From NCBI RefSeq assembly GCF_031180885.1, contig NZ_JAPSLK010000009.1, positions 72,115 to 136,114 on the forward strand: DNA of 64,000 nucleotides. The letters are read 5' to 3'. Positions 43,939-56,253 of the stretch are shown here, piece by piece; the first letter of the stretch is position 1, and every line of letters starts with the position of its first letter. The notes under the pieces were generated by a model that was not told the DNA's origin, made no database searches, and saw only the letters and a program-made list of their open reading frames with translations. Source of the DNA: Saccharothrix sp. (GTDB taxonomy: Bacteria; Actinomycetota; Actinomycetes; Mycobacteriales; Pseudonocardiaceae). The translations under genes were made by a program, and so were the position numbers.

Positions 43939-44312
43939 ACGCCGAGTCCATCCAGGGCTGGCTGCTGGCCGTGGGCGTGCCCGCGGAGGTCGTGTCGATC
44001 GGGGCCGAGGCGGACAACACGTGGTGCCTGGTCCGCGACGACGAGGGCTTCGAGGTCTTCTGGCGCGAGCAGGGCAACCGCTACGACTGGGCCCGCTTCA
44101 CCAGCGAGGACGTGGCCTGCCACTACCTGTTCGGCCGCCTGGTGTGGGCGCAGGTCGTGCGCGGCGCGGTCGGCCTCCTCCCCCAACCCGAGCAACCGCA
44201 GCAGCCGGAGAACGCGGAACAGGCAGCCGACCAGACCCAACCGGTCCCGGCCGCCACCGCCTCCGGCACCCCCACCGACCCACCGGCCGGCGAACCCGCC
44301 ACCGGGTCGTGA
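43935..44312 (+). CDS. Probable immunity protein for the TNT toxin
   Basis: The 125-residue protein (MNAESIQGWLLAVGVPAEVV, WCLVRDDEGFEVFWREQGNRYDWARF) is small and soluble, is translated from an ATG that overlaps the toxin stop codon, and ends in a disordered Pro/Gln/Thr tail. This is the position and size of IFT-type immunity factors that bind and block TNT in the producing cell. The assignment rests on context; I cannot align it to a known immunity fold by eye. Confidence 0.65.
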   Translation: MNAESIQGWLLAVGVPAEVVSIGAEADNTWCLVRDDEGFEVFWREQGNRYDWARFTSEDVACHYLFGRLVWAQVVRGAVGLLPQPEQPQQPENAEQAADQTQPVPAATASGTPTDPPAGEPATGS

Positions 44313-44334
44313 GGTCGGTCCGCCAACGGGGCCG

Positions 44335-45609
44335 CTACCGGGGCGTGGGATCCGACCGCCAGGTCACGCTCACCACGTCGTCGGCCTTGGGCACCGGCAG
44401 GTAGACGGCGAACGTCGCGGGCCGGGCGGTGGACAGTTCGAGCCGCCCGCCGTCCGCGTCCACGAGCGCCCGCGCCAGCGCCAGGCCCACGCCGGTCGAC
44501 CCGCCGCCCGAGACACCGCGCTCGAAGATGTGCCCGGCCAGCTCGTCCGGCACGCCCACGCCGCCGTCGGCGACCTCGACCACCACGGTCCCCTCGTCCC
44601 GGCGCGCGGACACGACGACCTGGCCCTCGCCGTGCCGCAGGGCGTTGTCCAACAACACCCCGATCGCCTCCCGCAACCGGGCCGGGGTCGCCCGCGCCAA
44701 CAACCCCTCCGGCACCCGGACCCGCAGAGCACGGCCCTTGCCCCGCAACGGCTCCCGCCACTCCTCGGCGATCTCGGTCAACGCGGCCCGCAGGTCCAGC
44801 GGCTCCGCGCCCACGGCCCGCGCCGCGCGTGCCGCCGCCAGCAGCTCGTTGAGCACCTCGGCCAGCCGCTCCGCCTGCTCCAGGGCGGCCCGCGCCTCCG
44901 ACGCGGTGTCCGGCTCCGGGTGCTCCGCCAACCCCTCCAACCGCAGCTGCAACGCCGTCAGCCGGCTGCGGAGCTGGTGCGACACGTCGCCGACCAGCTC
45001 CCGCTCCCGCTGCACCAGCAGCGCCAACGCCCCGGCGGACCGGTCCAGCGCCTCGGCCACCAGGTCCAGCTCCTCCACCCCGTGGCGCCGGTCGTCGCGC
45101 CGGAAGTCACCCGCGCCCAGCCGGGCGGCCCGCACCGCCACGTGCCGCAGGGGCGCGGCGAGCTTGCGCGCGGTGACCGTGGCGACGACCGTCCCGGTGC
45201 CCACCGACAGCACCACGAGCAGCACGACCAGCGCCGCGACCTGGTACTGGGAGGTGTGCATCGGCCCCGACGGGATCTCCAGCCGCACGGTCCCCTGCTG
45301 GGCGATCGGGATCTCCACCGACAACGGGTCCGCCCCCGGCGAGGCCCCCAACTCCTTGCGCCCGCTCGACGACGTCACCACCAGGTGACCGCCCTCGGGC
45401 ACACCCACCTCGACGGGCCCCAGGTCGATCGGCAGGCCGGTGGCGATTTGGTCGTCGATGGTCGCGGCGATCCGCTGCGCCCGCACCGACAGGTCACCGC
45501 GCGCGCCGTCCTCCACCAGCCGCAGGGCGGTGTAGCCGAGGGGGATGCCGAGCGCGAACCCGGTGACGGCGACGGCGAGCAGGATGGCCCGCAGTATGCG
45601 GCGGCGCAT
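44335..45609 (-). CDS. Sensor histidine kinase
   Basis: The 424-residue kinase has an N-terminal membrane span (about 8-30), a small extracytoplasmic sensor of about 90 residues, a second span (about 124-146), a HAMP segment, the dimerisation/phosphorylation box ELVGDVSHQLRSRLTALQLRLE with the phospho-accepting His, the N box LLDNALRHGEG and ATP-lid motifs VADGGVGVPDELAGHIFERG and GSTGVGLALARAL. The ATG (45607-45609) overlaps the stop codon of the response regulator, its obvious partner. The input signal is unknown. Confidence 0.92.
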   Translation of the reverse strand: MRRRILRAILLAVAVTGFALGIPLGYTALRLVEDGARGDLSVRAQRIAATIDDQIATGLPIDLGPVEVGVPEGGHLVVTSSSGRKELGASPGADPLSVEIPIAQQGTVRLEIPSGPMHTSQYQVAALVVLLVVLSVGTGTVVATVTARKLAAPLRHVAVRAARLGAGDFRRDDRRHGVEELDLVAEALDRSAGALALLVQRERELVGDVSHQLRSRLTALQLRLEGLAEHPEPDTASEARAALEQAERLAEVLNELLAAARAARAVGAEPLDLRAALTEIAEEWREPLRGKGRALRVRVPEGLLARATPARLREAIGVLLDNALRHGEGQVVVSARRDEGTVVVEVADGGVGVPDELAGHIFERGVSGGGSTGVGLALARALVDADGGRLELSTARPATFAVYLPVPKADDVVSVTWRSDPTPR

Positions 45610-46280
45610 CAGTCAGCGGTGTTGAACCGGAACCCGACACCGCGCACGGTCGCGATCCGCCGCTCGACGGACCGCACGTCCCCGAGCTTCCGCCGCAGCC
45701 ACGACATGTGCATGTCGAGGGTTTTGCTGCTCTTGAGTTCCGGGTCGTTCCAGACCTCGGAGAGGATCTCGTCCCGGTGCACGACCTGCCCGGCGCGTTG
45801 GATCAGCACGCGCAGCAGTTCGAACTCCTTGTTCGCCAACTGCACCTCCTGCCCGTCCACCGTGACCCGGCGCGCCGCGAGGTCCATCCGCACCCCGTTG
45901 ACCTCCAACGTCCCGGGCGCACGGCGGCGCAGGAGTGCCCGGATCCGAGCCATCAACTCGGCCAACCGGAACGGCTTGGCCACGTAGTCGTCCGCGCCCG
46001 CGTCCAGCCCGACGACGAAGTCGACCTCGTCGGACCGCGCGGTGAGCATCAGCACGGGCACCCCGCGCCCCCCGGCCCGCAACCGGCGGCACACCTCGAG
46101 CCCGTCCATCCCCGGCAACCCGAGGTCGAGCACGAGCAGGTCGACCCCACCGTGCGCGGTCGCCTCCAACGCCCCAGGCCCGTCCCCCACGACCTGCACC
46201 TGGTACCCCTCCCGCTGGAGGGCCCGCGACAACGGATCCGCGATAGCCGGATCGTCCTCCGCCAACAAGACCACGCTCAC
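45609..46280 (-). CDS. Response regulator, OmpR/PhoB family
   Basis: The 223-residue regulator has a receiver domain (VLLAEDDPAIADPLSRAL; phosphorylated Asp in LLVLDLGLPGMDG; Thr/Lys switch in MLTARS and YVAKPF) and a C-terminal winged helix (ANKEFELLRVLIQRAGQVVHRDEIL, LDMHMSWLRRKLGD, RRIATVRGVGFRF). It is co-translated with the adjacent kinase. The GTG at 46278-46280 is six bases after TACGCT, a leaderless start; upstream in-frame sequence is excluded. Confidence 0.92.
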   Translation of the reverse strand: MSVVLLAEDDPAIADPLSRALQREGYQVQVVGDGPGALEATAHGGVDLLVLDLGLPGMDGLEVCRRLRAGGRGVPVLMLTARSDEVDFVVGLDAGADDYVAKPFRLAELMARIRALLRRRAPGTLEVNGVRMDLAARRVTVDGQEVQLANKEFELLRVLIQRAGQVVHRDEILSEVWNDPELKSSKTLDMHMSWLRRKLGDVRSVERRIATVRGVGFRFNTAD

Positions 46281-46286
46281 GCACCC

Positions 46287-46292
46287 AGCGTA
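46287..46292 (-). promoter_or_regulatory. -10 box TACGCT for leaderless two-component operon
   Basis: On the minus strand TACGCT ends six bases before GTG 46280 with no ribosome site between. Confidence 0.5.
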
Positions 46293-46433
46293 GGCGCACC
46301 CGGCCGACCGGAACCCACCCCGGCCACCAGCCCCGCACGACGTTTTTCGGCGCGCAGCGCCGGGAGCGGGCCGCCGAGGCCACAGCGCCACCCGGGCTTC
46401 TTCGCTTGTGTCCAGGCCCGGAGGCCTCCAAGC

Positions 46434-46533
46434 CGGCTTTTGATCTTGAGAGCGCGAAGCGCGTTCGGCTCCAGAGCGCGAAGCGCGTTCGGCTCCAGAG
46501 CGCGAAGCGCGTTCCATTTGGGAGCGAAGCGCG
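46434..46533. repeat. Tandem 24-bp repeat and dispersed intergenic repeat
   Basis: A 24-bp unit (AGAGCGCGAAGCGCGTTCGG plus CTCC) is repeated 2.6 times from 46449 to about 46513. The segment 46443-46465 is identical in inverse orientation to 34917-34939, and a GGGAGCGAAGCGCGG motif at the end recurs at the hairpin near 35106-35120. It lies downstream of the M20 amidohydrolase stop. Confidence 0.7.
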
Positions 46534-46534
46534 G

Positions 46535-47803
46535 TCAGGCCAGGGCGGCGAGGGCGGCGTGGACCATGACGCGGACGCCGACGAGCAGGGCGCGCTCGTC
46601 GAGGTCGAAGCCGGGCTGGTGCAGGTCCCGCTGCTTCTCCACGCCGTTCCACACGCCGAGCCGAGCAAAAGACCCCGGCACGTGCTCCAGGTACCAGCCG
46701 AAGTCCTCACCGCCCGACGACTGCTCGGTGCCGGCCAGCGCGTCCTCGCCCAGTGCCGCCTCGATGCCGGCCCGGAGCAGCATGGTCGACTCGCGGTCGT
46801 TCACCACCGGGGGAACGCCCCGCCTGTGGTGCAAGTCGAACCCGACACCCGTCGGGGCCAGCAGAGCCCCGGTCAACTCCTTGATCAACGGCTCCAGCTC
46901 GGCCCAGATGTCCCGGTCACCGGTCCGCAGCGTCCCCCGCAGCACCCCGTCCTGCGGCACCGCGTTCGCGGCCTCGCCGGCGTGCACCGCGCCCCAGACC
47001 AGCACAGTCCCCGAACGAGGGTCGACACGACGGGACAGGAGGGTCGGCAGGCCGGTGATCACCGTGCCCAGCGCGTGCACCAGGTCCGCCGTCAGGTGCG
47101 GGCGGGAGGTGTGGCCGCCGGGCGAGGTCAGGCGCAGTTCGAGCAGGTCGCTGGCGGAGGTGATGGCGCCGATCCGGGTGCCGATGCGGCCGACCGGCAA
47201 CCTCGGGTCGCAGTGCAGGCCGAAGATGCGCTCCACACCATCGAGACCACCGGCCGCCAGCACGTCCAGCGCCCCACCGGGCATGACCTCCTCGGCCGGC
47301 TGGAAGACCAAGCGCACCCGACCGGGGAGTTCCGTCGCCGAAGCCAGCGCCAAAGCGGCACCCAACAAAATCGTCGTGTGGGCGTCGTGCCCACACGCGT
47401 GCGCGACTCCGTCCACTGTGGACGAGTACGGGGCGCCGGTGTTCTCGGTGACCGGGAGGGCGTCGATGTCGGCGCGCAGGGCCACGCACCGCGGACCGCT
47501 GCCGACGTCGCACACCAGGCCGGTGCCGCCGGGCAGGACGCGGGGCTTGAGGCCGGCCGACCGGAGGACGTCCGAGATCAGCTCGGTGGTGGCGAACTCC
47601 TTGCGGGACAGTTCCGGGTGGGCGTGGATGTGGCGGCGCCAGGCCACCACCTCGGACGCGTTGGCGGTCAGCCAGTCGTCCAGCCACGAGGGGCCGCGCC
47701 CCGCTCCCGGATCTTCCACAGGGGCAATGCTCACCCCGCGTTCCGTCAACAGCACCTCGGAGCCCTCCTCACCCGACGGCAGGCGCGAGTCGAGGACCGT
47801 CAT
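46535..47803 (-). CDS. M20 family amidohydrolase (AmiB-like)
   Basis: The 422-residue metal-dependent amidohydrolase has WRRHIHAHPELSRKEF, the metal-binding VALRADIDALPV and HACGHDAHTTILLGAA, the VFQPAEEVMPGGA general-base region, and a late SSGGEDFGWYLEHVPGSFA. The M20D type hydrolyses N-acyl amino acids or similar amides; the substrate is not known. The ATG (47801-47803) overlaps the stop codon of another M20 enzyme upstream, a pair also found in Mycobacterium (amiA1-amiB1 next to deoD). Confidence 0.88.
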   Translation of the reverse strand: MTVLDSRLPSGEEGSEVLLTERGVSIAPVEDPGAGRGPSWLDDWLTANASEVVAWRRHIHAHPELSRKEFATTELISDVLRSAGLKPRVLPGGTGLVCDVGSGPRCVALRADIDALPVTENTGAPYSSTVDGVAHACGHDAHTTILLGAALALASATELPGRVRLVFQPAEEVMPGGALDVLAAGGLDGVERIFGLHCDPRLPVGRIGTRIGAITSASDLLELRLTSPGGHTSRPHLTADLVHALGTVITGLPTLLSRRVDPRSGTVLVWGAVHAGEAANAVPQDGVLRGTLRTGDRDIWAELEPLIKELTGALLAPTGVGFDLHHRRGVPPVVNDRESTMLLRAGIEAALGEDALAGTEQSSGGEDFGWYLEHVPGSFARLGVWNGVEKQRDLHQPGFDLDERALLVGVRVMVHAALAALA

Positions 47804-48966
47804 GCCGCACCACCCACGAGCCGGGCACGCTGCGCGTCGTCGGACGCGGCGGCGATGGTTGTCCAGGCCAGGGCGAGTGCTCCGTCGAGCACGGCTCGGT
47901 CGGCCGAAGCCGAGGCACAGGCGGTCTCGAACTCGATTTGGTGGTTCACCGCGTCTCCGCAGTCGATGGCGATGGTGGGGTGGATGGCCGGCAGCGCCCT
48001 GGTGATGTTGCCCATGTCGGTGCTGCCGATCTTGCGGCCGCGCTCTTCCTCCGCGCTGAGCGGCGAGCGGCCGAGGGAGGTGACCGCGCGCCGGTAGGCG
48101 TCGGCCAGCCAGGGGTCCGGGGTGAGTTCGGCGTAGACCGGCGAGACCTTGACGACCTCGTGGGTGCAGCCGGTGGCCAGGGCGCCCGCCTCGAAGCAGC
48201 GGTTGATGCGCTGCTCCAGGCGGTGCAGGGACTCGATGTCCTCCGCGCGCAGGTCGAACATGGCCGACGTGCGGTCGGGGATGACGTTGGGGACGGTGCC
48301 GCCGCGCGTGACGATGCCGCTGACCATCTGGCCGGGCTCCAGGTGCTGGCGGGCCAGGCCGATGGCGACCTGGGCGACGGTGATCGCGTCGGCGGCGTTC
48401 ACGCCCAGGTGGGGCGCGGCGGCGGCGTGCGACGGCTTGCCCGAGTAGTGGACCTCGACGTCGGTGATGGCCAGCGACCGGGCGGCGATGGCCTCGTAGG
48501 GCGCGGGGTGGACCATCATCGACAGGGACACGTCGTCGAAGACGCCGCGTTCCAGCATGAGGACCTTGCCGCCGCCGACCTCCTCGGCGGGCGTTCCGAT
48601 CACCCGGACGGTGAGGCCCAGTTCGTCGGCCACGTCCCGCAGCGCGAGGGCGGCCCCGGCGGACGCGGCGGCGATGACGTTGTGTCCGCAAGCATGTCCG
48701 ACCTCGGGCAGCGCGTCGTACTCCGCGCACAGGCCCAGGACGAGGTCGCCGGAGCCGAACGAGGCGGTGAACGCGGTCTCCAGATCGGCCACGCCGCGCT
48801 CGACCTCGAAGCCCTCGGCGGCCAGCAGGTCGGCCACCTTGGCCGCGCTGCGGTGCTCGGCGAAGGCCAACTCGGGCTCGGCGTGGATGCTGCGCGACAG
48901 TCCTACCAGCGCATTCGAGTACCGCTCGACGGCCGAGCGCGTTCTCACCTCGAAGTCGGTACCCAT
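47800..48966 (-). CDS. M20 family amidohydrolase (AmiA-like)
   Basis: The 388-residue protein has RSIHAEPELAFAEHRSA, LCAEYDALPEVGHACGHNVIAAAS, the GTPAEEVGGGKVLM active-site Glu region, and a dimerisation domain (YSGKPSHAAAAPHLGVNAADA). It is the p-aminobenzoyl-glutamate hydrolase/peptidase M20 relative usually annotated AmiA in mycobacteria. I chose ATG 48964-48966, which has AGGATGG at SD distance; a GTG at 48996 is possible. It is co-translated with the second amidohydrolase. Confidence 0.87.
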   Translation of the reverse strand: MGTDFEVRTRSAVERYSNALVGLSRSIHAEPELAFAEHRSAAKVADLLAAEGFEVERGVADLETAFTASFGSGDLVLGLCAEYDALPEVGHACGHNVIAAASAGAALALRDVADELGLTVRVIGTPAEEVGGGKVLMLERGVFDDVSLSMMVHPAPYEAIAARSLAITDVEVHYSGKPSHAAAAPHLGVNAADAITVAQVAIGLARQHLEPGQMVSGIVTRGGTVPNVIPDRTSAMFDLRAEDIESLHRLEQRINRCFEAGALATGCTHEVVKVSPVYAELTPDPWLADAYRRAVTSLGRSPLSAEEERGRKIGSTDMGNITRALPAIHPTIAIDCGDAVNHQIEFETACASASADRAVLDGALALAWTTIAAASDDAQRARLVGGAA

Positions 48967-49233
48967 TTGCGTCCATCCTGCATCACGGTTCGACACGCCG
49001 TGCGCCGACGACGTTGATCAACGCCGGCCGGTCGCGCGGCTGCGCCAAGCGGTGCGCGAGTTTCGGTCAGACCGATCAAGTCCGCGCAGGCGCTCCTACG
49101 GCAGGAGACCATATAACGACCGCCGCGTCCCATCTAATGGGATACAGCCCCACGCCGGCAGCCTGCGACCGGACCGCGACCCGACCCCCAGGCAGTCAGG
49201 TCCCGCGCCGTTCGGCGGCCGGACGACGAGCGG

Positions 49234-49518
49234 TCAGCCCTTCTTGGCCTTCCGCCACTTGTCCCACCGCTTCTTGTTACGCCAATAAACGAGGGCGAAC
49301 AGGACCAGCGCGATACCACCGATCCACAACTTCCTGCGCGTCTCGGGGTTCACGCCGGTGTCCGGCTGCTGCGGCGCGTTGATGTCCGGCCCAGGTGAGA
49401 CCGTGTCGGTCGGCTGGACGGCGGCGACGTGCACGTGGTCTGTGGCGTTCGCCACTCCCGTCACGGTGAAGGCGCCGGCCAGCACGAGGAGGCACACCGC
49501 GAGCACAGATCGCCACAT
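49234..49518 (-). CDS. Small secreted/membrane protein with C-terminal anchor
   Basis: The 94-residue protein has a signal peptide (MWRSVLAVCLLVLAGAFTVTGVANA), a short Pro-rich extracytoplasmic segment with QQPDTG, one membrane span (LWIGGIALVLFALVYW) and a strongly basic tail (RNKKRWDKWRKAKKG). The QPDTG-span-basic tail layout resembles a sortase sorting signal, but the leading Leu is missing and the tail is longer than usual, so it may simply be a membrane protein. No homologue is recognised. Confidence 0.6.
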   Translation of the reverse strand: MWRSVLAVCLLVLAGAFTVTGVANATDHVHVAAVQPTDTVSPGPDINAPQQPDTGVNPETRRKLWIGGIALVLFALVYWRNKKRWDKWRKAKKG

Positions 49519-49549
49519 GGTCACCAAGACTAGCCGATGGTTACCTCGG

Positions 49550-50563
49550 TCAGCGGTCGTCCAAACCGGTGCCTGTCTCACGCCCGGTGAACGCGGCAAG
49601 GATGCGTTCCGCGGCCAGGGTGGCCGTCAGCTCCCCGTCGCGCACCTGCCGCTCCAGCTCCGGCACCAGCGCCTTCACCGCCGGGTTCGTGCGCAGACCG
49701 GTCAGCAGCTGGTCGTTGACCATGGCCCACGTCCACTCGACCTGCTGGCGCCGGCGCCGCTCGGCCAGCTCTCCGGCGTCCCGCAGCGCGGCCTGGTGCT
49801 TGACGATCTGCTGCCAGACCGTGTCCAGCCCCGCCCCGGTGAGCCCGCTGCACGTCAGCACCGGCGGGTTCCACACCGCGTCCGGCGCGCGCAGCAACCG
49901 CAGCGCGCCCGCCAGCTCCCGGGCCGCCTTGCGGGCGTCCTGCTCGAACGGCCCGTCCGCCTTGTTCACCGCGATCACGTCGGCCAGCTCCAGCACGCCC
50001 TTCTTGATGCCCTGGAGCTGGTCGCCGGTGCGCGCGAGGGTCAGGAACAGCGAGCAGTCGGTCATGTTGGCCACGGCCACCTCGGACTGGCCCACGCCGA
50101 CCGTCTCCACCAGGACCACGTCGAACCCGGCCGCCTCGACCAGCACGATCGTCTCGCGGGTCGCCTTGGCGACGCCGCCGAGCGTCCCGGAGGTCGGGGA
50201 CGGCCGGATGAACGCCGCCGGGTCCACCGCCAGCCGCGCCATGCGGGTCTTGTCGCCCAGGATCGACCCGCCGGTCCGGGTGGACGACGGGTCCACCGCC
50301 AGCACCGCGACCCGGTGGCCCTGCTCGGTCAGCATCGACCCGAACGCGTCGATGAACGTCGACTTGCCCACGCCAGGCACGCCCGTGATGCCGATCCGGT
50401 GCGCGCCGCCGGAGTGCGGCAGCAGCTCCACCAGCAGCTCCTGCGCGAGCCGCCGGTGGTCCGCGCGGGTCGACTCGACCAGCGTGATGGCCCGCGCGAG
50501 CGTGCTCCGGTCGCCTGCGAGCACGCCCTTCGCGTACTCGCCGACGTCGGGCGTCCTAGGCAT
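49550..50563 (-). CDS. meaB: MeaB/ArgK-family GTPase, methylmalonyl-CoA mutase chaperone
   Basis: The 337-residue G3E GTPase protects and reloads adenosylcobalamin in methylmalonyl-CoA mutase. Motifs include Walker [49 protein letters not shown] and the base-specificity NKAD. The ATG (50561-50563) lies inside the last codons of mutB in another frame (8-bp overlap), so it is translated with the mutase. Confidence 0.94.
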   Translation of the reverse strand: MPRTPDVGEYAKGVLAGDRSTLARAITLVESTRADHRRLAQELLVELLPHSGGAHRIGITGVPGVGKSTFIDAFGSMLTEQGHRVAVLAVDPSSTRTGGSILGDKTRMARLAVDPAAFIRPSPTSGTLGGVAKATRETIVLVEAAGFDVVLVETVGVGQSEVAVANMTDCSLFLTLARTGDQLQGIKKGVLELADVIAVNKADGPFEQDARKAARELAGALRLLRAPDAVWNPPVLTCSGLTGAGLDTVWQQIVKHQAALRDAGELAERRRRQQVEWTWAMVNDQLLTGLRTNPAVKALVPELERQVRDGELTATLAAERILAAFTGRETGTGLDDR

Positions 50564-52723
50564 GCCCGAGCTGCGCGGACAGCTTCTTCAGCAGGTCACC
50601 GGCCGCGTCGGCGATGACCGTGCCGGGCGGGAAGATCGCCGCCGCGCCCGCCGCGCGCAGGTCGTCGAAGTCCTGCGGCGGGATGACGCCGCCGACCACG
50701 ATCATGATGTCCTCGCGGCCCAGCTCGGCCAGCGCCGAGCGCAGCGCGGGCACCAGCGTGAGGTGCCCGGCGGCCAGCGAGGACACGCCGACGATGTGGA
50801 CGTCCGCCTCGACGGCCTGGCGGGCGACCTCGTCCGGCGTCTGGAACAGCGGGCCGACGTCCACGTCGAAGCCGAGGTCGGCGAACGCGGTCGCGATCAC
50901 CTTCTGGCCCCGGTCGTGGCCGTCCTGGCCCATCTTGGCGACCAGGATGCGCGGGCGGCGGCCTTCGGCCTCCGCGAACTCGTCGACCACCCGCCGGGTC
51001 GCGTCGACGTTGGACACCGAACCGACCTCCTCCCGGTAGACGCCGGTGATCGTGCGGATCTGCGCCGAGTGCCGGCCCCACACCTTGCCCAGGGCCTCGG
51101 AGATCTCGCCGACGGTGGCCTTGGCGCGGGCCGCGTCGACGGCCAGCTCCAGCAGGTTGCCGTCACCCGAAGCCGCGTAGGTCAGGGCGTCGAGCGCACT
51201 GTCCACAGCGGACTGGTCGCGTTCTTCCCGCAGGCGCTGGAGCTTCGCCAGCTGCTGGGCGCGCACGCCGGCGTTGTCGACCTTGAGCACCTCGATCTGC
51301 TCGTCGAACTCCACCTGGTACTTGTTCACGCCGATCACCGGCTGGCGGCCGGAGTCGATGCGGGCCTGGGTGCGGGCCGCGGCCTCCTCGATGCGCAGCT
51401 TCGGGATGCCCGCGTCGATCGCCTGCGCCATGCCGCCCGCGGCCTCGACCTCGGTGATGTGCGCCCACGCGCGGTGCGCGAGGTCGTGGGTCAGGCGCTC
51501 GACGAACGCGCTGCCGCCCCACGGGTCGATCACCCGGGTGGTGCCGGACTCCTGCTGGAGCAGCAGCTGGGTGTTGCGGGCGATGCGCGCGGAGAAGTCC
51601 GTCGGCAGGGCCAGCGCCTCGTCCAGCGCGTTGGTGTGCAGGGACTGGGTGTGGCCCTGGGTGGCGGCCATCGCCTCCACGCACGTGCGGGCCACGTTGT
51701 TGAACACGTCCTGCGCGGTCAGCGACCAGCCCGAGGTCTGGCAGTGCGTGCGCAGGCTCAGCGACTTCGGCGACTTCGGGTCGAAACCCTTGACCAGCTT
51801 CGCCCACAGCAGGCGGGCGGCCCGCATCTTGGCCACTTCCATGAAGAAGTTCATGCCGATGGCCCAGAAGAACGACAGGCGCGGGGCGAACGCGTCGATG
51901 TCCAGACCCGCGTCCCGGCCCGCCCGCAGGTACTCGACACCGTCCGCGAGCGTGTAGGCCAGCTCCAGGTCGGCCGTCGCGCCGGCCTCCTGCATGTGGT
52001 AGCCGGAGATGGAGATGGAGTTGAACTTCGGCATGTTCCGCGAGGTGAACGCGAAGATGTCCGAGATGATCCGCATCGACGGCTGCGGCGGGTAGATGTA
52101 GGTGTTGCGGACCATGAACTCCTTGAGGATGTCGTTCTGGATGGTCCCCGCGAGCTGGTCCGGCGTCACCCCCTGCTCCTCCGCCGCCACGACGTAGAGC
52201 GCGAGCACCGGCAGCACCGCGCCGTTCATCGTCATGGACACCGACATCTTGTCCAGCGGGATGCCGTCGAAGAGCTGGCGCATGTCGTAGATCGAGTCGA
52301 TCGCCACGCCCGCCATGCCGACGTCGCCGGCCACGCGCGGGTGGTCGGAGTCGTAGCCGCGGTGGGTGGCCAGGTCGAACGCGACCGACAGGCCCTTCTG
52401 GCCGGCCGCGAGGTTGCGGCGGTAGAAGGCGTTGGACTCCTCGGCCGTGGAGAAGCCCGCGTACTGGCGGATGGTCCACGGCTGGTTGACGTACATCGTC
52501 GGGTACGGGCCGCGCAGGAACGGCGCGATGCCCGGGTAGGTGGCGAGGAAGTCCAGGCCCTCGGTGTCGGCGGCGGTGTAGACGGGCTTGACGCCGATGC
52601 CCTCGGGCGTCTCCCACACCAGCGCGTCCGGGCCCTTGCCGGTGGTCTGGTGCAGCGCCTCCTGCCACTGCTCGGCGGTGGCCGCGGTCGGCTCGCCCAG
52701 CTCGACGTCGGCGAAGTTCGGGA

Positions 52724-52727
<4 letters not shown>
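50556..52727 (-). CDS. mutB: Methylmalonyl-CoA mutase large (catalytic) subunit
   Basis: MutB interconverts succinyl-CoA and (R)-methylmalonyl-CoA using adenosylcobalamin. The 723-residue protein has the TIM barrel ([51 protein letters not shown]) and a C-terminal cobalamin domain with [15 protein letters not shown] (the DxHxxG lower-ligand motif) and [12 protein letters not shown]. It overlaps mutA upstream (ATGA) and meaB downstream. With AccA3/AccD5 it gives the propionyl-CoA to succinyl-CoA route or its reverse. Confidence 0.96.
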
Positions 52728-54496
<1,769 letters not shown>

Positions 54497-54606
54497 GCTC
54501 CGCAGTGTTACTCAGCAGTAGTTCGGCGGCTATGTGAGGTTCACCGCCGTGACCGATGCAGTCGTGTCTACCAGTGCCTCCTTGAGCCTGTCTTGCGCGG
54601 TGAACA

Positions 54607-56253
54607 ATGTGCTTCGTGGAAACCGAGCGCCTGATCGCCGGCCGCTACCGCCTGCACCACGTCCTGGGCCGCGGCTCCATGGGCACCGTGTGGGCCGCGC
54701 ACGACGAGGTGCTGCGCCGGGACGTCGCGGTGAAGGAGGTCCTGGTGCCGCCGGGCACCCCGGAGACCGAGGCGGAGTTGCTGCGGGAACGCACACTGCG
54801 GGAGGCGCGCTCGGTCGCGCAATTGGCTCACCCGAACGTGGTGACGCTTTATGACGTTCAGCAGGTCGACGGCGACCCGTACGTGGTGATGGAACTGGTG
54901 CCGTCGGAATCGCTGGCGGATGTGGTGCGGCGGCGGGGTCCGCTTTCGGCGGTTCAGGGTGCCGTGGTCGCCGATGCGGTGGCTGCGGCTTTGGAGGCCG
55001 CGCACCGGGCGGGGATCACGCACCGGGACGTGAAGCCGGGCAACGTGCTGGTGGCCGACGACGGGCGGGTGAAGCTCACCGACTTCGGCATCGCGCGCAA
55101 CGTCGCCGAGGCCACCTTGACCAGTCGTGGGATCACCCTGGGGACGCCGGCGTTCATCGCGCCGGAGGTGGCGGCCGGGGGTGCCGTGTCGCCGGCGGCG
55201 GACCAGTGGTCGTTGGGTGCTTCGCTGTTCGCGGCGATGACCGGGCAGCAGCCGTACGAGGGCGCGAACGTGCTGCAGACCATCAACCAGGTGGTGCACG
55301 GGGAGGTCCCGTCGGCGGCGGTGTGCGGTGAGTTGGCGCCCGTGGTGGCGGGTTTGATGACCAAGGACCCGGCGGCGCGGATGCCGTTGTCCGAGGTCCG
55401 CCGCTTCGTGCGGCCGTTGCTGCCGGAGCCGGGCACCGACGTGTTCCCGGCGTCGGACGAAACCCGCCCGGTGGTGGAGATCGTCCGCCCGCCGGTGGTG
55501 AAGACCCCGGTGCCCGGCGACACCCCGTTGGCCGCCGACCCCGGGCCCCTGCCGTTCACCCACACCCTGCCGAGGCCGTCGCCGTTCTGGGTGGTGGGGG
55601 TGTTCGCGGTGGTGTTGTTCCTGGTCGGGGGCAGTGCGGGGTTCGCGATCACGCGGACCCTGGCCGGCGCGTCGCTGCTGCCGCCGCCGGAGGTGCCGGG
55701 GCCGTCGCTGCCGGCGATCTCGTCGACGGTGTCGCTGCGGCCCACCACCGCGTCGGCGGCGACGGCGAAGGGCGAGCAGGGGGCGGAGTTCACGATCGAG
55801 GTCGGGGCGGACTGGACGAGTTTCCTGGAGCAGCGCACGAACAGGGGGCTGGTGCCGAGCACGGTCGTGCACCTGGTGGCACCGACCGGGGTTTACGAGG
55901 TGAGTGTCCAGCGGTTCCCGGACTTCTACCCGCGGCGGAAGATCGAGAACTACCTGGAGCTGGTGCGGTCGCGGTGGGGGGAGGACATGTACTTCGGCGA
56001 GGTGATCGAACAGGCGGAGCCGTTGCCGGTCGGGGGGCCGGAGCCGGCGGTGCAGTTCAGCTACCGGACGGTGGAGCGGGCGACCGTGCCCGGGGGGCGG
56101 GAGGAGCCGTTGCGGCGGTCCCGGTACTCGCGGGTGTTGCCGCGGGGGACGGACCTGTGGGTGGTGGAGGTCGTGTTCCCGACGGAGCAGGAGGAGACGG
56201 GCCGGGACACCCTGTTCAACCCGATCGCCCAAACCTTCACCGTGACCTCCTGA
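54607..56253 (+). CDS. Membrane-anchored serine/threonine protein kinase
   Basis: The 548-residue receptor kinase has an N-terminal Hanks domain: P-loop [12 protein letters not shown], Lys in DVAVKEV, catalytic [17 protein letters not shown] and AFIAPEV. A proline-rich linker follows, one membrane span (about 325-347) and an external domain of about 180 residues ([44 protein letters not shown]) without PASTA repeats. External ligand unknown. The start could be ATG 54607 or GTG 54616, nine bases later. It is divergent from mutA. Confidence 0.9.
   Translation: MCFVETERLIAGRYRLHHVLGRGSMGTVWAAHDEVLRRDVAVKEVLVPPGTPETEAELLRERTLREARSVAQLAHPNVVTLYDVQQVDGDPYVVMELVPSESLADVVRRRGPLSAVQGAVVADAVAAALEAAHRAGITHRDVKPGNVLVADDGRVKLTDFGIARNVAEATLTSRGITLGTPAFIAPEVAAGGAVSPAADQWSLGASLFAAMTGQQPYEGANVLQTINQVVHGEVPSAAVCGELAPVVAGLMTKDPAARMPLSEVRRFVRPLLPEPGTDVFPASDETRPVVEIVRPPVVKTPVPGDTPLAADPGPLPFTHTLPRPSPFWVVGVFAVVLFLVGGSAGFAITRTLAGASLLPPPEVPGPSLPAISSTVSLRPTTASAATAKGEQGAEFTIEVGADWTSFLEQRTNRGLVPSTVVHLVAPTGVYEVSVQRFPDFYPRRKIENYLELVRSRWGEDMYFGEVIEQAEPLPVGGPEPAVQFSYRTVERATVPGGREEPLRRSRYSRVLPRGTDLWVVEVVFPTEQEETGRDTLFNPIAQTFTVTS

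Noticed and set aside
49234..49518. LPXTG-type wall-anchored protein
   Set aside because: QPDTG lacks the leading Leu and the basic tail is long; I kept it as a small membrane protein.
54497..54606. Cobalamin riboswitch before mutA
   Set aside because: The 110-bp spacer is too short and has no B12-box-like sequence that I can find.
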